From: Sphingomonas radiodurans
GTDB lineage: Bacteria; Pseudomonadota; Alphaproteobacteria; Sphingomonadales; Sphingomonadaceae
NCBI RefSeq assembly: GCF_020866845.1
Contig: NZ_CP086594.1
Coordinates: 2,638,501-2,702,500 of the forward strand
Length of the DNA stretch: 64,000 nt
Reading direction: 5' to 3'
Positions 47,197 through 54,838 of this stretch are shown here, piece after piece. Below the pieces are notes generated by a model that saw nothing but the letters and a program-made list of their open reading frames with translations, ran no database searches and was not told the DNA's origin. Position numbers and translations under genes: made by a program. The first letter of the stretch is position 1; each line of letters begins with the position of its first letter.

Positions 47197-48293
47197 AGGA
47201 CGATCAACTCCGCCTTGAGTGCGCCGGCTTCCTTCAGCGCCTCGAGGATCGCGACGAGATCGGCCGGCGAAGCGCCGATCGCGTTCACCGCCTTGACGAT
47301 GTCGGCTAGCTTGGGGCCGGGGGCGAGTAGGAACATCGGGCGACGCTCCTCCTCGACTGCGACACCGGATTGTTGCTCGATCGCGGTCTGGCCCTGGCTG
47401 AACGGTGCCGGCTGGCTGACGCGCTGGTTCTCGTCGATGCGCACGGTGAGTTTGCCGTGGGTGACGGCGGCAGGGCCGACGCGGACCGCGGAGTTGATCA
47501 CGACGGTGCCCGAGCGCGCGTTGACGATCACCTTGGCGGCGGGCTCGGCGGAGGTGACGTCGAGATTTTCGATCGTCGACATCAGCGTGGCGCGCACGTC
47601 TGCGCCGAGCGGCGCGCGGACGGCGACCGAGACGGCGTCGACCGCTTGCGCCGTGCCGAAGCCGAGCCGCTGATTGATCGCGGCCGCGACGTTCTGCGCG
47701 GTGGTGAAGTCGGCGCGTTGCAGGTTGAAGGTGAGGGCAGGGGTGTCGGCGAAACCGGTCGCGACCGCGCGTTCCACGGTGGCGCCTTCGGGGATGCGGC
47801 CGGTAGAGGGCGTGTTGACGACGATCTGCGATCCGTCGCGGCCCTCCGCGCCGAGGCCGCCGACGGCGAGGTTACCCTGCGCCATGGCATAGACCTGGCC
47901 ATCGGCGCCGAGCAGCGGCGCCATGATCAGGCTGCCGCCGCGCAAGGACTTTGCCTTGCCCATCGACGAGACGGTGATGTCGATGCGCTGGCCGGGCTTG
48001 GCGAAGGCGGGCAGATCGGCAGTGATCATCACGACCGCGGCGTTCTTGAGGCCGGGATTGACGTTCGGCGGAAGCTGCAGCCCGAAGCGCGATGCAACCG
48101 CCTTCATCGACTGGACGGTGAATTCGAGATTGTCGTCGCCCGTGCCCGGCAGGCCGACGACGACGCCGTAGCCGGTCAGCTGGTTCGAGCGGATGCCCTG
48201 GAAGCCGCCGAGATCCTTGATCCGATCAGCCGCGGCGGGCGCGGCGACCAGCAGCGCGGCGAGGCAGGCGAGGAGGGTGCGTAGCATGATCAT
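47193..48293 (-). CDS. flgI: Flagellar P-ring protein FlgI
   Basis: A 366-residue protein with a cleavable signal (LLACLAALLVAAPAAA-DR). The body carries GFQGIRSNQLTGYGVVVGLPGTGDD, NVNPGLKNAAVVMITADLPAFAKPG and MAPLLGADGQVYAMAQG, and ends in PADLVAILEALKEAGALKAEL. FlgI assembles the periplasmic P ring around the rod in the peptidoglycan layer. Two ATGs at the start (48293 and six bases on) are both plausible. It overlaps flgJ by four bases. Confidence 0.95.
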   Translation of the reverse strand: MIMLRTLLACLAALLVAAPAAADRIKDLGGFQGIRSNQLTGYGVVVGLPGTGDDNLEFTVQSMKAVASRFGLQLPPNVNPGLKNAAVVMITADLPAFAKPGQRIDITVSSMGKAKSLRGGSLIMAPLLGADGQVYAMAQGNLAVGGLGAEGRDGSQIVVNTPSTGRIPEGATVERAVATGFADTPALTFNLQRADFTTAQNVAAAINQRLGFGTAQAVDAVSVAVRAPLGADVRATLMSTIENLDVTSAEPAAKVIVNARSGTVVINSAVRVGPAAVTHGKLTVRIDENQRVSQPAPFSQGQTAIEQQSGVAVEEERRPMFLLAPGPKLADIVKAVNAIGASPADLVAILEALKEAGALKAELIVL

Positions 48294-48340
48294 GGTGCTC
48301 GATTGTGCAGCGGGCGTGGTTAACGGGCGGCTAAGGCCGA

Positions 48341-49057
48341 TTAGAACGGGCTCACGACCTGGAAAAACCGGCTGAGCCAGCCTTGGCGGCCCGCGCGGGC
48401 GACATCGCCCTTGCCAGTGTAGGCGATCTGCGCATCGGCGACGCGGGTCGAGAGCACGCGATTGTCGCGGTCGACGTCAGCGGTGCGGACGATGCCCTTA
48501 ATCTGGACGAATTCGTCGCCGCGGTTGAGCGTGACGCGCTTTTGCCCCTGCACGAGCATCGTGCCGTTAGGGAATACTTGCGCGACGGTGACCGAGACTT
48601 CGCCTGACAGCGAGTTCGCCTGCCCGGCAGTGCCGGTGCCGTTAAAGTTGCGGTCGCCGCTGATGCTCGCGTCGGACCGGTTGAACAGGTTGAGCGCGCC
48701 CGTGGTGGGCGGTGTGAGGCCAAAGCCGCCGCCTGAATCGAGCTGCGAGGTGGAGGACTTGGAGGCGGCGGTGCGCTCGACGAGGATGATCGTCAGCGGA
48801 TCGCCGACGCGGCGCGCGCGCCAGCCCTCGTGCAGCGCGGCATAGCCGTCCGCCGCCTGGAAGATCGAGCCGTTGGCGGGCGCGGGCGCCAGCACGGGAA
48901 GCGGTGCGATCGGCTGGATGCGCACGGCGGTGAAATCCTCCGCCGGCTTCTTCTTGCCGAATAGCCCGGCTTCGGCGGGGCCGGGGACGAAGGCCACCGC
49001 GACGAGCGCGAGCGTGATCCAGTGGCCGGCGAGCGGATTGGGGACGCGGGATGCCAT
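48341..49057 (-). CDS. flgH: Flagellar L-ring protein FlgH without a lipobox cysteine
   Basis: A 238-residue FlgH. The core is normal: WRARRVGDPLTIILVERTAASKSS, GEVSVTVAQVFPNGTMLVQGQK, DEFVQIKGIVRTADVDRDN, ending with WLSRFFQVVSPF. The N-terminus is a signal peptide (WITLALVAVAFVPGPAEA) that leads directly to GLFGKKK. There is no cysteine anywhere in the protein, whereas FlgH is usually a lipoprotein anchored by an N-terminal Cys. It must therefore be a lipid-free variant or be tethered differently. The gap to flgI is 47 bases. Confidence 0.93.
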   Translation of the reverse strand: MASRVPNPLAGHWITLALVAVAFVPGPAEAGLFGKKKPAEDFTAVRIQPIAPLPVLAPAPANGSIFQAADGYAALHEGWRARRVGDPLTIILVERTAASKSSTSQLDSGGGFGLTPPTTGALNLFNRSDASISGDRNFNGTGTAGQANSLSGEVSVTVAQVFPNGTMLVQGQKRVTLNRGDEFVQIKGIVRTADVDRDNRVLSTRVADAQIAYTGKGDVARAGRQGWLSRFFQVVSPF

Positions 49058-49071
49058 GTCGGTCTGCGTCC

Positions 49072-49860
49072 TCAGAGGTTCTGGTTGACGTATTTGAGCA
49101 TGTCGTCGGTCGCCGAGATCATCTTGGAATTGACCTCGTACGCGCGCTGCGTCTCGATCATGTCGACCAGTTCCTCGACGACATTGACGTTCGACGCCTC
49201 GAGCATGCCCTGACGGATCTGGCCGCGACCGTCCTGTCCCGGAATACCGAGGTTGGCGGCGCCCGACGACGACGTCTCGACGAGGTAATTGTCGCCGATC
49301 GATTGCAGCCCCGCGGTGTTCGGGAAGCTGGCGATCTGCACCTGGCCAAGGTTTTGCGATTCGGCTTGCCCCGGCACGGTCGCGGAGACCGTGCCGTCGG
49401 TGCCAACGGTGATCGCGGTGGCGTTTTCGGGGATCGTGATCCCGGGCATCACCTGATAGCCTTCCGACGTGATCAGCAGGCCTTCGGGCGACCGCGAGAA
49501 ATTGCCCGCGCGGGTGTAGCCGAGTTGGCCGCCGGGCAGCTGCACCTGGAACAGGCCATCGCCGTCGAGCGCCATGTCGAGGCTGTTGCCGGTGGTGTTG
49601 AGCGAGCCCTGCGTGTCGATCCGCGCGGTGCCCTGGACGCGCACACCGGTGCCGAGGTTCAGCCCCGTCGCGTACTTCGTCTCCTGCGTCGATTGCGCGC
49701 CGGGCGCGGTGATCACCTGATAGCTCAGCGTCTCGAACGCCGCGCGATCGCGCTTATACCCGGTGGTACTGACGTTCGCGAGGTTGTTCGAGATCACCCG
49801 CATGCGCGTATCCTGGGCGTCGAGCCCGGTGCGCGCGATGTGCATGGCGGCGGTGGTCAT
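49072..49860 (-). CDS. flgG: Distal rod protein FlgG
   Basis: A 262-residue FlgG, the exact usual length. It begins with the rod motif MHIARTGLDAQDTRMRVISNNLANVSTTGYKRDR and ends with SNVNVVEELVDMIETQRAYEVNSKMI. The middle contains TGNSLDMALDGDGLFQVQLPGGQLGYTRAGNF. FlgG forms the distal rod between the proximal rod and the hook. It is spaced 14 bases from both flgF and flgH in the operon. Confidence 0.96.
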   Translation of the reverse strand: MTTAAMHIARTGLDAQDTRMRVISNNLANVSTTGYKRDRAAFETLSYQVITAPGAQSTQETKYATGLNLGTGVRVQGTARIDTQGSLNTTGNSLDMALDGDGLFQVQLPGGQLGYTRAGNFSRSPEGLLITSEGYQVMPGITIPENATAITVGTDGTVSATVPGQAESQNLGQVQIASFPNTAGLQSIGDNYLVETSSSGAANLGIPGQDGRGQIRQGMLEASNVNVVEELVDMIETQRAYEVNSKMISATDDMLKYVNQNL

Positions 49861-49874
49861 GGCTTAAATCCTTC

Positions 49875-50627
49875 TCAACCGGGCATCCGCATCACGGATG
49901 CGGCGCCTTCGTCCATGGTCTTGGCTTCCTTCAGCAGGTTGGCCTGAACCTCGTAGCTGCGCTGGTTTTCGATCATGTCGACCAGCACTTGGGTCATGTT
50001 GACGTTCGACTGTTCGAGAGTGCCGGATGCGAGCTTTGCGTCCATGTCTTCGGGCAGCACCCCGCCGCCGCGCACGTGCATCAGATTGTCGAGGCCCTTC
50101 ACCGTCGACGACCCCTTGTCCGAGACGATCTTCACCTTGTCGATGACGGTCGTCTCGGTCGCTTCAGCGCCTTGCGGGACGATCGAGATCGAGCCGTCGG
50201 ACCCGATCGACAGCGTGTTGTACGGCGGGATCGTGATGGGGCCCCCCGACCCCATCACGAGAAAGCCGTCGCCGGTCTGCAACGTGCCCGAGGCGGAGAC
50301 GCTCAAGTCACCGCGGCGGGTATAGCCTTCGGTGCCGTCGGGCGCCTGCACCGCGATCCACGTGTCGGCGCCGGTCAGCGCCACGTCGAGGCTGCGCCCG
50401 GTCTGCATCATCGCGCCGAGCGAGCGATCGGCGTCGGTCACTTCTTCCGCCGCTGGCATGCGTGCATCGAAGCGACTGCCGCCGCCCTTCAGCTCGATCC
50501 GGTCGAACACCACGCGGTCGGCGCGGAAGCCGGTGGTCGACACGTTCGCCATGTTGTTGGCGATCGCGGCCTGCGCCGACATGTGCGCCTTGAGCCCCGT
50601 CGCCGCGGTGTAGACCAGCTTGTCCAT
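49875..50627 (-). CDS. flgF: Proximal rod protein FlgF
   Basis: A 250-residue protein of the rod/hook family. KLVYTAATGLKAHMSAQAAIANNMANVSTTGFRADR at the start and SNVNMTQVLVDMIENQRSYEVQANLLKEAKTMD at the end are the conserved coiled-coil ends; the middle GRSLDVALTGADTWIAVQAPDGTEGYTRRGDL is FlgF/FlgG-like. It is one of the four proximal rod components. It has the expected position between flgE and flgG. Confidence 0.94.
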   Translation of the reverse strand: MDKLVYTAATGLKAHMSAQAAIANNMANVSTTGFRADRVVFDRIELKGGGSRFDARMPAAEEVTDADRSLGAMMQTGRSLDVALTGADTWIAVQAPDGTEGYTRRGDLSVSASGTLQTGDGFLVMGSGGPITIPPYNTLSIGSDGSISIVPQGAEATETTVIDKVKIVSDKGSSTVKGLDNLMHVRGGGVLPEDMDAKLASGTLEQSNVNMTQVLVDMIENQRSYEVQANLLKEAKTMDEGAASVMRMPG

Positions 50628-50653
50628 CTAAGGTGTCCTGCGCCGCCGTCAGA

Positions 50654-51898
50654 TCAGGCGCGAATGTTGAAGATCGTCTGCGAGATCTGGCTCGCGGTAT
50701 CGAGCGCCTTGGCGTTCGCCTGGAAGTTGCGCTGCGCCGAGATCAGCTCGACGAGCTCCTCGGTAATGTCGACGTTCGATCCCTCGACCATGCCCGACAT
50801 CAGCTTGCCGAAGCCGTTTTCGTTGGCGCTGCCCATCGTCGCGGTTCCGGACAGGCCGGTTGACGTCCAGTAATTCCCGCCGTTCTGCTTCAGTCCAGTC
50901 GGGTTGACGAAGGTGGCAAGCGCCACTTTGCCCAGCTTCACCGCGTCGCCGTTCGAATAGCTCGCCGTGATGACGCCCGCGCTGTCGACCGTGATGCCCG
51001 AGAATTCGCCGAGCGACTGGCCATCTTGCGTGCGCGACGCGATCGAGAACGCCTGCTTGGCTGCGCTCGAGCCGGTCAGGTCGAGGCTGATCGGCGCGCG
51101 CGTGGCGTCGCCTGCGTCCGGGAAGGCGAGCGACAGGTTCGCGCCGCTGGTGAGATTGCCCTCCGAGTCGAACGTGACGTCGTTGGGATTGCCCTCGTTA
51201 AGCGGTTGATCGCCGACGAAGCTGTAGACCGACCATTCGCTGGCGGTGCTCGCGGCCTCGGCTGGCGCCTTGCGGACGAAATAGTTGGTCAGCGTCTGCG
51301 GGTTGCCGGCGGCATCGAAGACGGTGGTCGAGGTGGAATTATTGTAGGTCGCGGGGCTGGCGCGGCTGAACGCCTCGGCCGGCGCGAGCGCGCTGGTGTT
51401 GAGGTTCGCCTTTAGCGACATGGTGCTGGTCGCCTTGGCGGTGCCCGTCGTTTCGGGCACGCGCACGTCGATCAGCGTGCCCTGGCCGGGCACGGTGCCG
51501 TCGGTTTCGACGGCATAGGCCTGCAACCGGCTGCCCTGTGCATCGGTGATGTAGCGGTTCGGATCGACCGTGAAGCTGCCGTTGCGCGTGTAGGCGATCG
51601 AGCCCGAGGCATTAGGGGCCTTCACCGCGAAGAAGCCTTCGCCGGATACGGCCACGTCGAGCGACGATCCGGTGGTGATCAGGCTGCCCTCGCCGAACTG
51701 CTGCTTGTTCTGCGCCAGCGCCGTCCCCGAGCCGACCATGCGGCGCGGATCGGTGGTGAAGTTCGATGCCATGATGTCAGTGAATTCACTGCGGCTCTTC
51801 TTGAATCCGTTCGACGAGACGTTCGCCAGGTTGTGCGAGATCGTCGACATGTCGGTCTGCGCCGCCTGAAGGCCCGAAAGCGAAGTGTAGAAGGACAT
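50654..51898 (-). CDS. flgE: Flagellar hook protein FlgE
   Basis: A 414-residue FlgE. The N-terminus MSFYTSLSGLQAAQTDMSTISHNLANVSSNGFKKSR and the C-terminus EGSNVDITEELVELISAQRNFQANAKALDTASQI form the hook core, with the D1/D2 variable domains in the middle (TSTTVFDAAGNPQTLTNYFV). It polymerises into the hook under the cap formed by FlgD. Both neighbours are the expected flgD and flgF. Confidence 0.95.
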   Translation of the reverse strand: MSFYTSLSGLQAAQTDMSTISHNLANVSSNGFKKSRSEFTDIMASNFTTDPRRMVGSGTALAQNKQQFGEGSLITTGSSLDVAVSGEGFFAVKAPNASGSIAYTRNGSFTVDPNRYITDAQGSRLQAYAVETDGTVPGQGTLIDVRVPETTGTAKATSTMSLKANLNTSALAPAEAFSRASPATYNNSTSTTVFDAAGNPQTLTNYFVRKAPAEAASTASEWSVYSFVGDQPLNEGNPNDVTFDSEGNLTSGANLSLAFPDAGDATRAPISLDLTGSSAAKQAFSIASRTQDGQSLGEFSGITVDSAGVITASYSNGDAVKLGKVALATFVNPTGLKQNGGNYWTSTGLSGTATMGSANENGFGKLMSGMVEGSNVDITEELVELISAQRNFQANAKALDTASQISQTIFNIRA

Positions 51899-51934
51899 TG
51901 GGAAAGCTCCTGAGAACCTGAGTATTTGGAAGGA

Positions 51935-52615
51935 TCAGCCGATCTGGCGAACGGCGCTGGCAGGAACCTCGCCGATGCCCGGCAAGGTGAGGACAGGGGA
52001 ACCACTGGTGGTCGATACAGACGTGACCGGCGCCCAGACCAAGCCAGTGGCTGGGACGTTCGAGGCGCCGTCCGCGGCGTTGATCGTGACGGTGAATGGC
52101 CCGGTGCCGGCATCGGTGCCGTCGGCTTTCTTGCCATCCCACTCGTAGCCGATCGTGCCAGCCTTCTGCGCGCCGAGATCGGCAGTGTGCAGTACCTGGC
52201 CGTTCGCGTCCGCGATCGAGACGGTCACGTTGCTCGCCTCTGCGCCAAGCTCGATCGCGCCGGCGATACCACCCGCCGACCGGCCGTAGGCGGTGTTCCC
52301 CGCCGTCAGGACGGTGCGGCCGACATAGCTGACCGCATCCTGCATGCTCGTCGCGCCGAGCTTGTCGGCGATCGCCTTCAGCGTCGATCCCATCTCGGTG
52401 ATGCCGGCGAGCGAGGAGAATTGCGCCATCTGCGCGACCATCTGCGTATTGTCGACCGGATCGAACGGATCCTGGTTCTTCATCTGTGCGGTCATCAGCT
52501 TCAGGAAATCGGCCTGGCCGAGCGACGTCGACTTGGACGTGGCGCCGTTCGCCGCCGTGTTCGCGGTGCTGCTGATCCCGAGATTGGCGATCGTGCTGTC
52601 GAAAGAGGTAGCCAT
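51935..52615 (-). CDS. flgD: Hook-capping protein FlgD
   Basis: A 226-residue FlgD. LGQADFLKLMTAQMKNQDPFDPVDNTQMVAQMAQFSSLAGI is the classic N-terminal scaffold motif, followed by the FlgD Tudor-like and Ig-like regions (VTVSIADANGQVLHTADLGAQ, YEWDGKKADGTDAGTGPFTVTI). It caps the growing hook and is removed afterwards. Its stop is 36 bases from flgE, the largest gap in the early part of the operon. Confidence 0.95.
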   Translation of the reverse strand: MATSFDSTIANLGISSTANTAANGATSKSTSLGQADFLKLMTAQMKNQDPFDPVDNTQMVAQMAQFSSLAGITEMGSTLKAIADKLGATSMQDAVSYVGRTVLTAGNTAYGRSAGGIAGAIELGAEASNVTVSIADANGQVLHTADLGAQKAGTIGYEWDGKKADGTDAGTGPFTVTINAADGASNVPATGLVWAPVTSVSTTSGSPVLTLPGIGEVPASAVRQIG

Positions 52616-52618
52616 CTA

Positions 52619-53029
52619 TCAGCGCCCCATCTTGAGGGTGTCGACGATCAGCGACTTCGCGGTGTTCATTACCTCGACATTGTTTTGGTAGCTGCGCGCG
52701 GTCTCCATCATGTCGACCAGCTCGCGCGTCTCGTCGACCGCGGATTGGTAAACATAGCCCTCGCCGTCAGCCATCGGGTTGTTCGGATCGTGGATCTTGG
52801 TCGGCTCATCGCCGGCGGTCACGACGCGCTCGACGTCCACCGTCGCCATGCCGCTGGCCTGGTCAAACTGCGTGCGGAACACCGGCTTCATGCTGCGATA
52901 CGCGGTCGCGGCCGAACCGCTGACCGCGCCGGCATTGGCGAGGTTGGACGCGGTGGTGTTCATCCGCGTGAGCTGCGCGGACATCGCGCGGCCGGCGACC
53001 TGGAAAATCGAGAGTGGCTGGTTGGCCAT
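52619..53029 (-). CDS. flgC: Proximal rod protein FlgC
   Basis: A 136-residue protein. It starts with the rod motif IFQVAGRAMSAQLTRMNTTASNLANAGAVSGSAATAYRS and ends in ETARSYQNNVEVMNTAKSLIVDTLKMGR. The middle QNNDPNNPMADGEGYVYQ-like segment (DPNNPMADGEGYVYQ) is the conserved FlgC signature. It forms the proximal rod with FlgB and FlgF, and the three genes are next to each other here with spacers of three bases. Confidence 0.95.
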   Translation of the reverse strand: MANQPLSIFQVAGRAMSAQLTRMNTTASNLANAGAVSGSAATAYRSMKPVFRTQFDQASGMATVDVERVVTAGDEPTKIHDPNNPMADGEGYVYQSAVDETRELVDMMETARSYQNNVEVMNTAKSLIVDTLKMGR

Positions 53030-53032
53030 GGC

Positions 53033-53377
53033 TTATTCTCCCCGCAGCGCGCGCGTGAGCTGGTTGATGCGCCCGTTCAGGAACGAGAGCGTCGTCTGAT
53101 ACTGGACAGCGTTTTCGGCGAAGGCGGTCTGCTCCTTGCTGAGCTCGACCGTGTTGCCGTCCATCGAGGGTGAATCGGGCACCCGGTACAGCATCGCTTG
53201 GTCGATCGCGTTGGCGCCTTGCTGTTCCATCGACGCGAGCGCCTTGGTGAAATCGATATCGCGCGCCTTGAAGTTCGGCGTCGAGGCGTTGGCGATGTTC
53301 GACGCGAGCACGTTCATGCGCTGCGCCCGTACCTCGAGTGCTGCCCCGTGAACGCCAAAAAGACTGCCGTTGGCCAC
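53033..53377 (-). CDS. flgB: Proximal rod protein FlgB
   Basis: A GTG at 53377 with CAGGAG upstream gives 114 residues beginning VANGSLFGVHGAALEVRAQRM; the open frame goes on to 53563 but that part crosses the sigma54 promoter and inverted repeats, so it is not coding. NVLASNIANASTPNFKARDIDF is the rod-family motif and VQYQTTLSFLNGRINQLTRAL the C-terminal helix. FlgB is the first rod protein and heads the flgBCDEFGHIJKL operon. The sigma54 promoter at 53415-53430 would place the transcript start about 27 bases upstream of the GTG. Confidence 0.92.
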   Translation of the reverse strand: MANGSLFGVHGAALEVRAQRMNVLASNIANASTPNFKARDIDFTKALASMEQQGANAIDQAMLYRVPDSPSMDGNTVELSKEQTAFAENAVQYQTTLSFLNGRINQLTRALRGE

Positions 53378-53414
53378 TGCCCGAACTCCTGCACGTCCTG
53401 TGCGGGTGAGTATC

Positions 53415-53430
53415 AGCAAGGGGTGTGCCA
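53415..53430 (-). promoter_or_regulatory. Sigma54 promoter of the flgB operon
   Basis: On the minus strand TGGCACACCCCTTGCT matches the sigma54 consensus TGGCAC-N5-TTGCW exactly. The predicted start lies near 53404, about 27 bases before the flgB GTG. Confidence 0.88.
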
Positions 53431-53473
53431 AGTGCGTCGGCGGGGGCGAGGGATGGTGCGCGGCAGGAGCGGG

Positions 53474-53511
53474 CGGCAAGATGTTGCCGGGTGGCCGGCA
53501 AGGCTTGCCGG
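53474..53511. promoter_or_regulatory. Tandem CGGCAA-N-TTGCCG palindromes, putative enhancer
   Basis: CGGCAAGATGTTGCCG (53474-53489) and CGGCAAGGCTTGCCG (53496-53510) lie 21.5 bases apart centre to centre, two helical turns, between two divergent sigma54 promoters. That is the layout of an enhancer-binding-protein site such as those of FlbD or FleQ. Confidence 0.6.
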
Positions 53512-53513
53512 CT

Positions 53514-53607
53514 GACCTCCCGTTAGTCCCGAGCGAAGTCGAGGGACAGGCCAGTGGCAGCACCTTGCGTGGCTGTCCCTCGACGATGCTCGGGACGAAC
53601 GGAGGTC
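53514..53607. repeat. CGTCCCGAGC-type inverted repeat between divergent flagellar promoters
   Basis: GACCTCCCGTTAGTCCCGAGC on the left (first 20 bases) is matched by GCTCGGGACGAACGGAGGTC on the right, with TCGAGGGACAG and CTGTCCCTCGA inside as further arms. It belongs to the repeat type seen degenerately at 25619-25735. Confidence 0.65.
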
Positions 53608-53630
53608 AGGTCAGACCTCGCTAACCAAAC

Positions 53631-53646
53631 TGGCGCACGGCTTGCA
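53631..53646 (+). promoter_or_regulatory. Sigma54 promoter of the second motA gene
   Basis: TGGCGCACGGCTTGCA matches TGGCRC-N5-TTGCW closely. The predicted start lies near 53657, essentially at the ATG 53658, so the transcript would have no leader. Confidence 0.7.
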
Positions 53647-53657
53647 GATGCCGCGCC

Positions 53658-54326
53658 ATGAACCTTGGCACCTTCATCGATCCGACCGCGCTGGCCATCG
53701 TGGGCGGGGGCACGATCGCGTCGGCGATCCTGCGCACGCCAGCGAGCGATCTCGTGCGCGCGGTTGCGGCGCTCGCCACGCTGCCACGCCGACGTTTCTC
53801 GGCCCAACCGCTGCTGCAGCAGATCGGTGCACTCGGCCGGATCGCGCGACGGCACGGCGCGATGTCGCTCGACCGGTCGGTGATCGCCGACAAGGATGTC
53901 GCCGCGGCAATCGCCGATATCGTCGATGGCCACCCGCCCGAGGACGTCGCGGCGCGCCTTCAGCATTTGCGCCGCGCGCGGATCGAGCGGCATTGCGCCG
54001 CCGCCGACGCCTGGGCCGGGATGGCCGAGGCGGCGCCGGCGATGGGCATGGTCGGCACGCTGATCGGCCTCGTCGCAATGTTCGTGCAGATGACCGATCC
54101 GCAGGCGATCGGCGGCGCGATGGCGGTGGCGTTGCTCGCCACCCTTTATGGGGCGCTGCTCGGCAATCTTGTCGCGCTGCCGATCGCCAGCCGGCTACGC
54201 GCCGCAGCGCGGACCGAAGCGTTCGAGCGCGCGCGGATCGAGGCGCCACTGGTGGCGCTCGCCGAACGCGAACAGCCGCGGCCGGTAACATTCTCGCCGA
54301 TGCCGGCGGAGAACGCAGCGGCATGA
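53658..54326 (+). CDS. Second MotA/TolQ/ExbB-type stator subunit
   Basis: A 222-residue protein with MotA-type TM helices: FIDPTALAIVGGGTIASAIL, AWAGMAEAAPAMGMVGTLIGLVAMF and GAMAVALLATLYGALLGNLVALPIASRL. GMVGTLIGLV and the following proton-channel helix are the PomA/MotA signature. It differs from the motA at 43524 in being shorter and lacking the large cytoplasmic loop of that type. No ribosome-binding site precedes the ATG, in line with a leaderless transcript. The next gene overlaps by four bases and encodes a matching MotB-like subunit. Confidence 0.85.
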   Translation: MNLGTFIDPTALAIVGGGTIASAILRTPASDLVRAVAALATLPRRRFSAQPLLQQIGALGRIARRHGAMSLDRSVIADKDVAAAIADIVDGHPPEDVAARLQHLRRARIERHCAAADAWAGMAEAAPAMGMVGTLIGLVAMFVQMTDPQAIGGAMAVALLATLYGALLGNLVALPIASRLRAAARTEAFERARIEAPLVALAEREQPRPVTFSPMPAENAAA

Positions 54327-54838
54327 CCGTGGCCGACGACTTTCCCGTCGCGCCGCTGAGCCGGCCGCTATGGCTGATGACGCTCGCCGATCTCGCGTTG
54401 CTGCTCGTCGGCTTCTTTGTCTTGCTCCAGGCGAATCAGCAGCTCGATCGGAAGGCGCTGGCGAGCGGCATTCGCGCCGGGTTTGGCGCGCCCACCGTCC
54501 CAGGGACGCCCGATCCGCTGCCCGTCGCCGCTGCCGGCATGTTCAATTTCGCGCCGGGTTCGGCGACGTTGCCGGCTTCGCCCGACAGCCTCGTCGCCTG
54601 GGCGCGCGAGGCGGCGCGTGATCCGCGCGTCCAGTTGCGGGTCACCGCCTCGGTCGACGGCACGTCCGCCGACATCGATCGCGCAAGCGGCAGCGCCGCG
54701 GTGCTTGCCGCCGATCGTGGCCGCGCGGTCGCCGCCGCACTTGCGCCGGTTGCACCGGACCGCCTCGTCATCATCACTGCCGATCGGCCCTCGCGCCGGC
54801 AGGTGGTCGTCACCCTAGCCTTTACTGGAGAACGATAA
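54323..54838 (+). CDS. Second MotB/OmpA-type stator subunit
   Basis: The ATG at 54323 overlaps the upstream stop (ATGA) and gives 171 residues. One TM helix with the Asp in LWLMTLADLALLLVGFFVLLQ is followed by a short plug and an OmpA-like domain (FNFAPGSATLPASPDSLVAW, RVTASVDGTSADIDRASGSA, VVVTLAFTGE). It is much shorter than the 301-residue MotB. The pair is a second stator set or an export/assembly energiser; it is co-transcribed with flgA, flgM and flgN. Confidence 0.8.
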   Translation: MTVADDFPVAPLSRPLWLMTLADLALLLVGFFVLLQANQQLDRKALASGIRAGFGAPTVPGTPDPLPVAAAGMFNFAPGSATLPASPDSLVAWAREAARDPRVQLRVTASVDGTSADIDRASGSAAVLAADRGRAVAAALAPVAPDRLVIITADRPSRRQVVVTLAFTGER

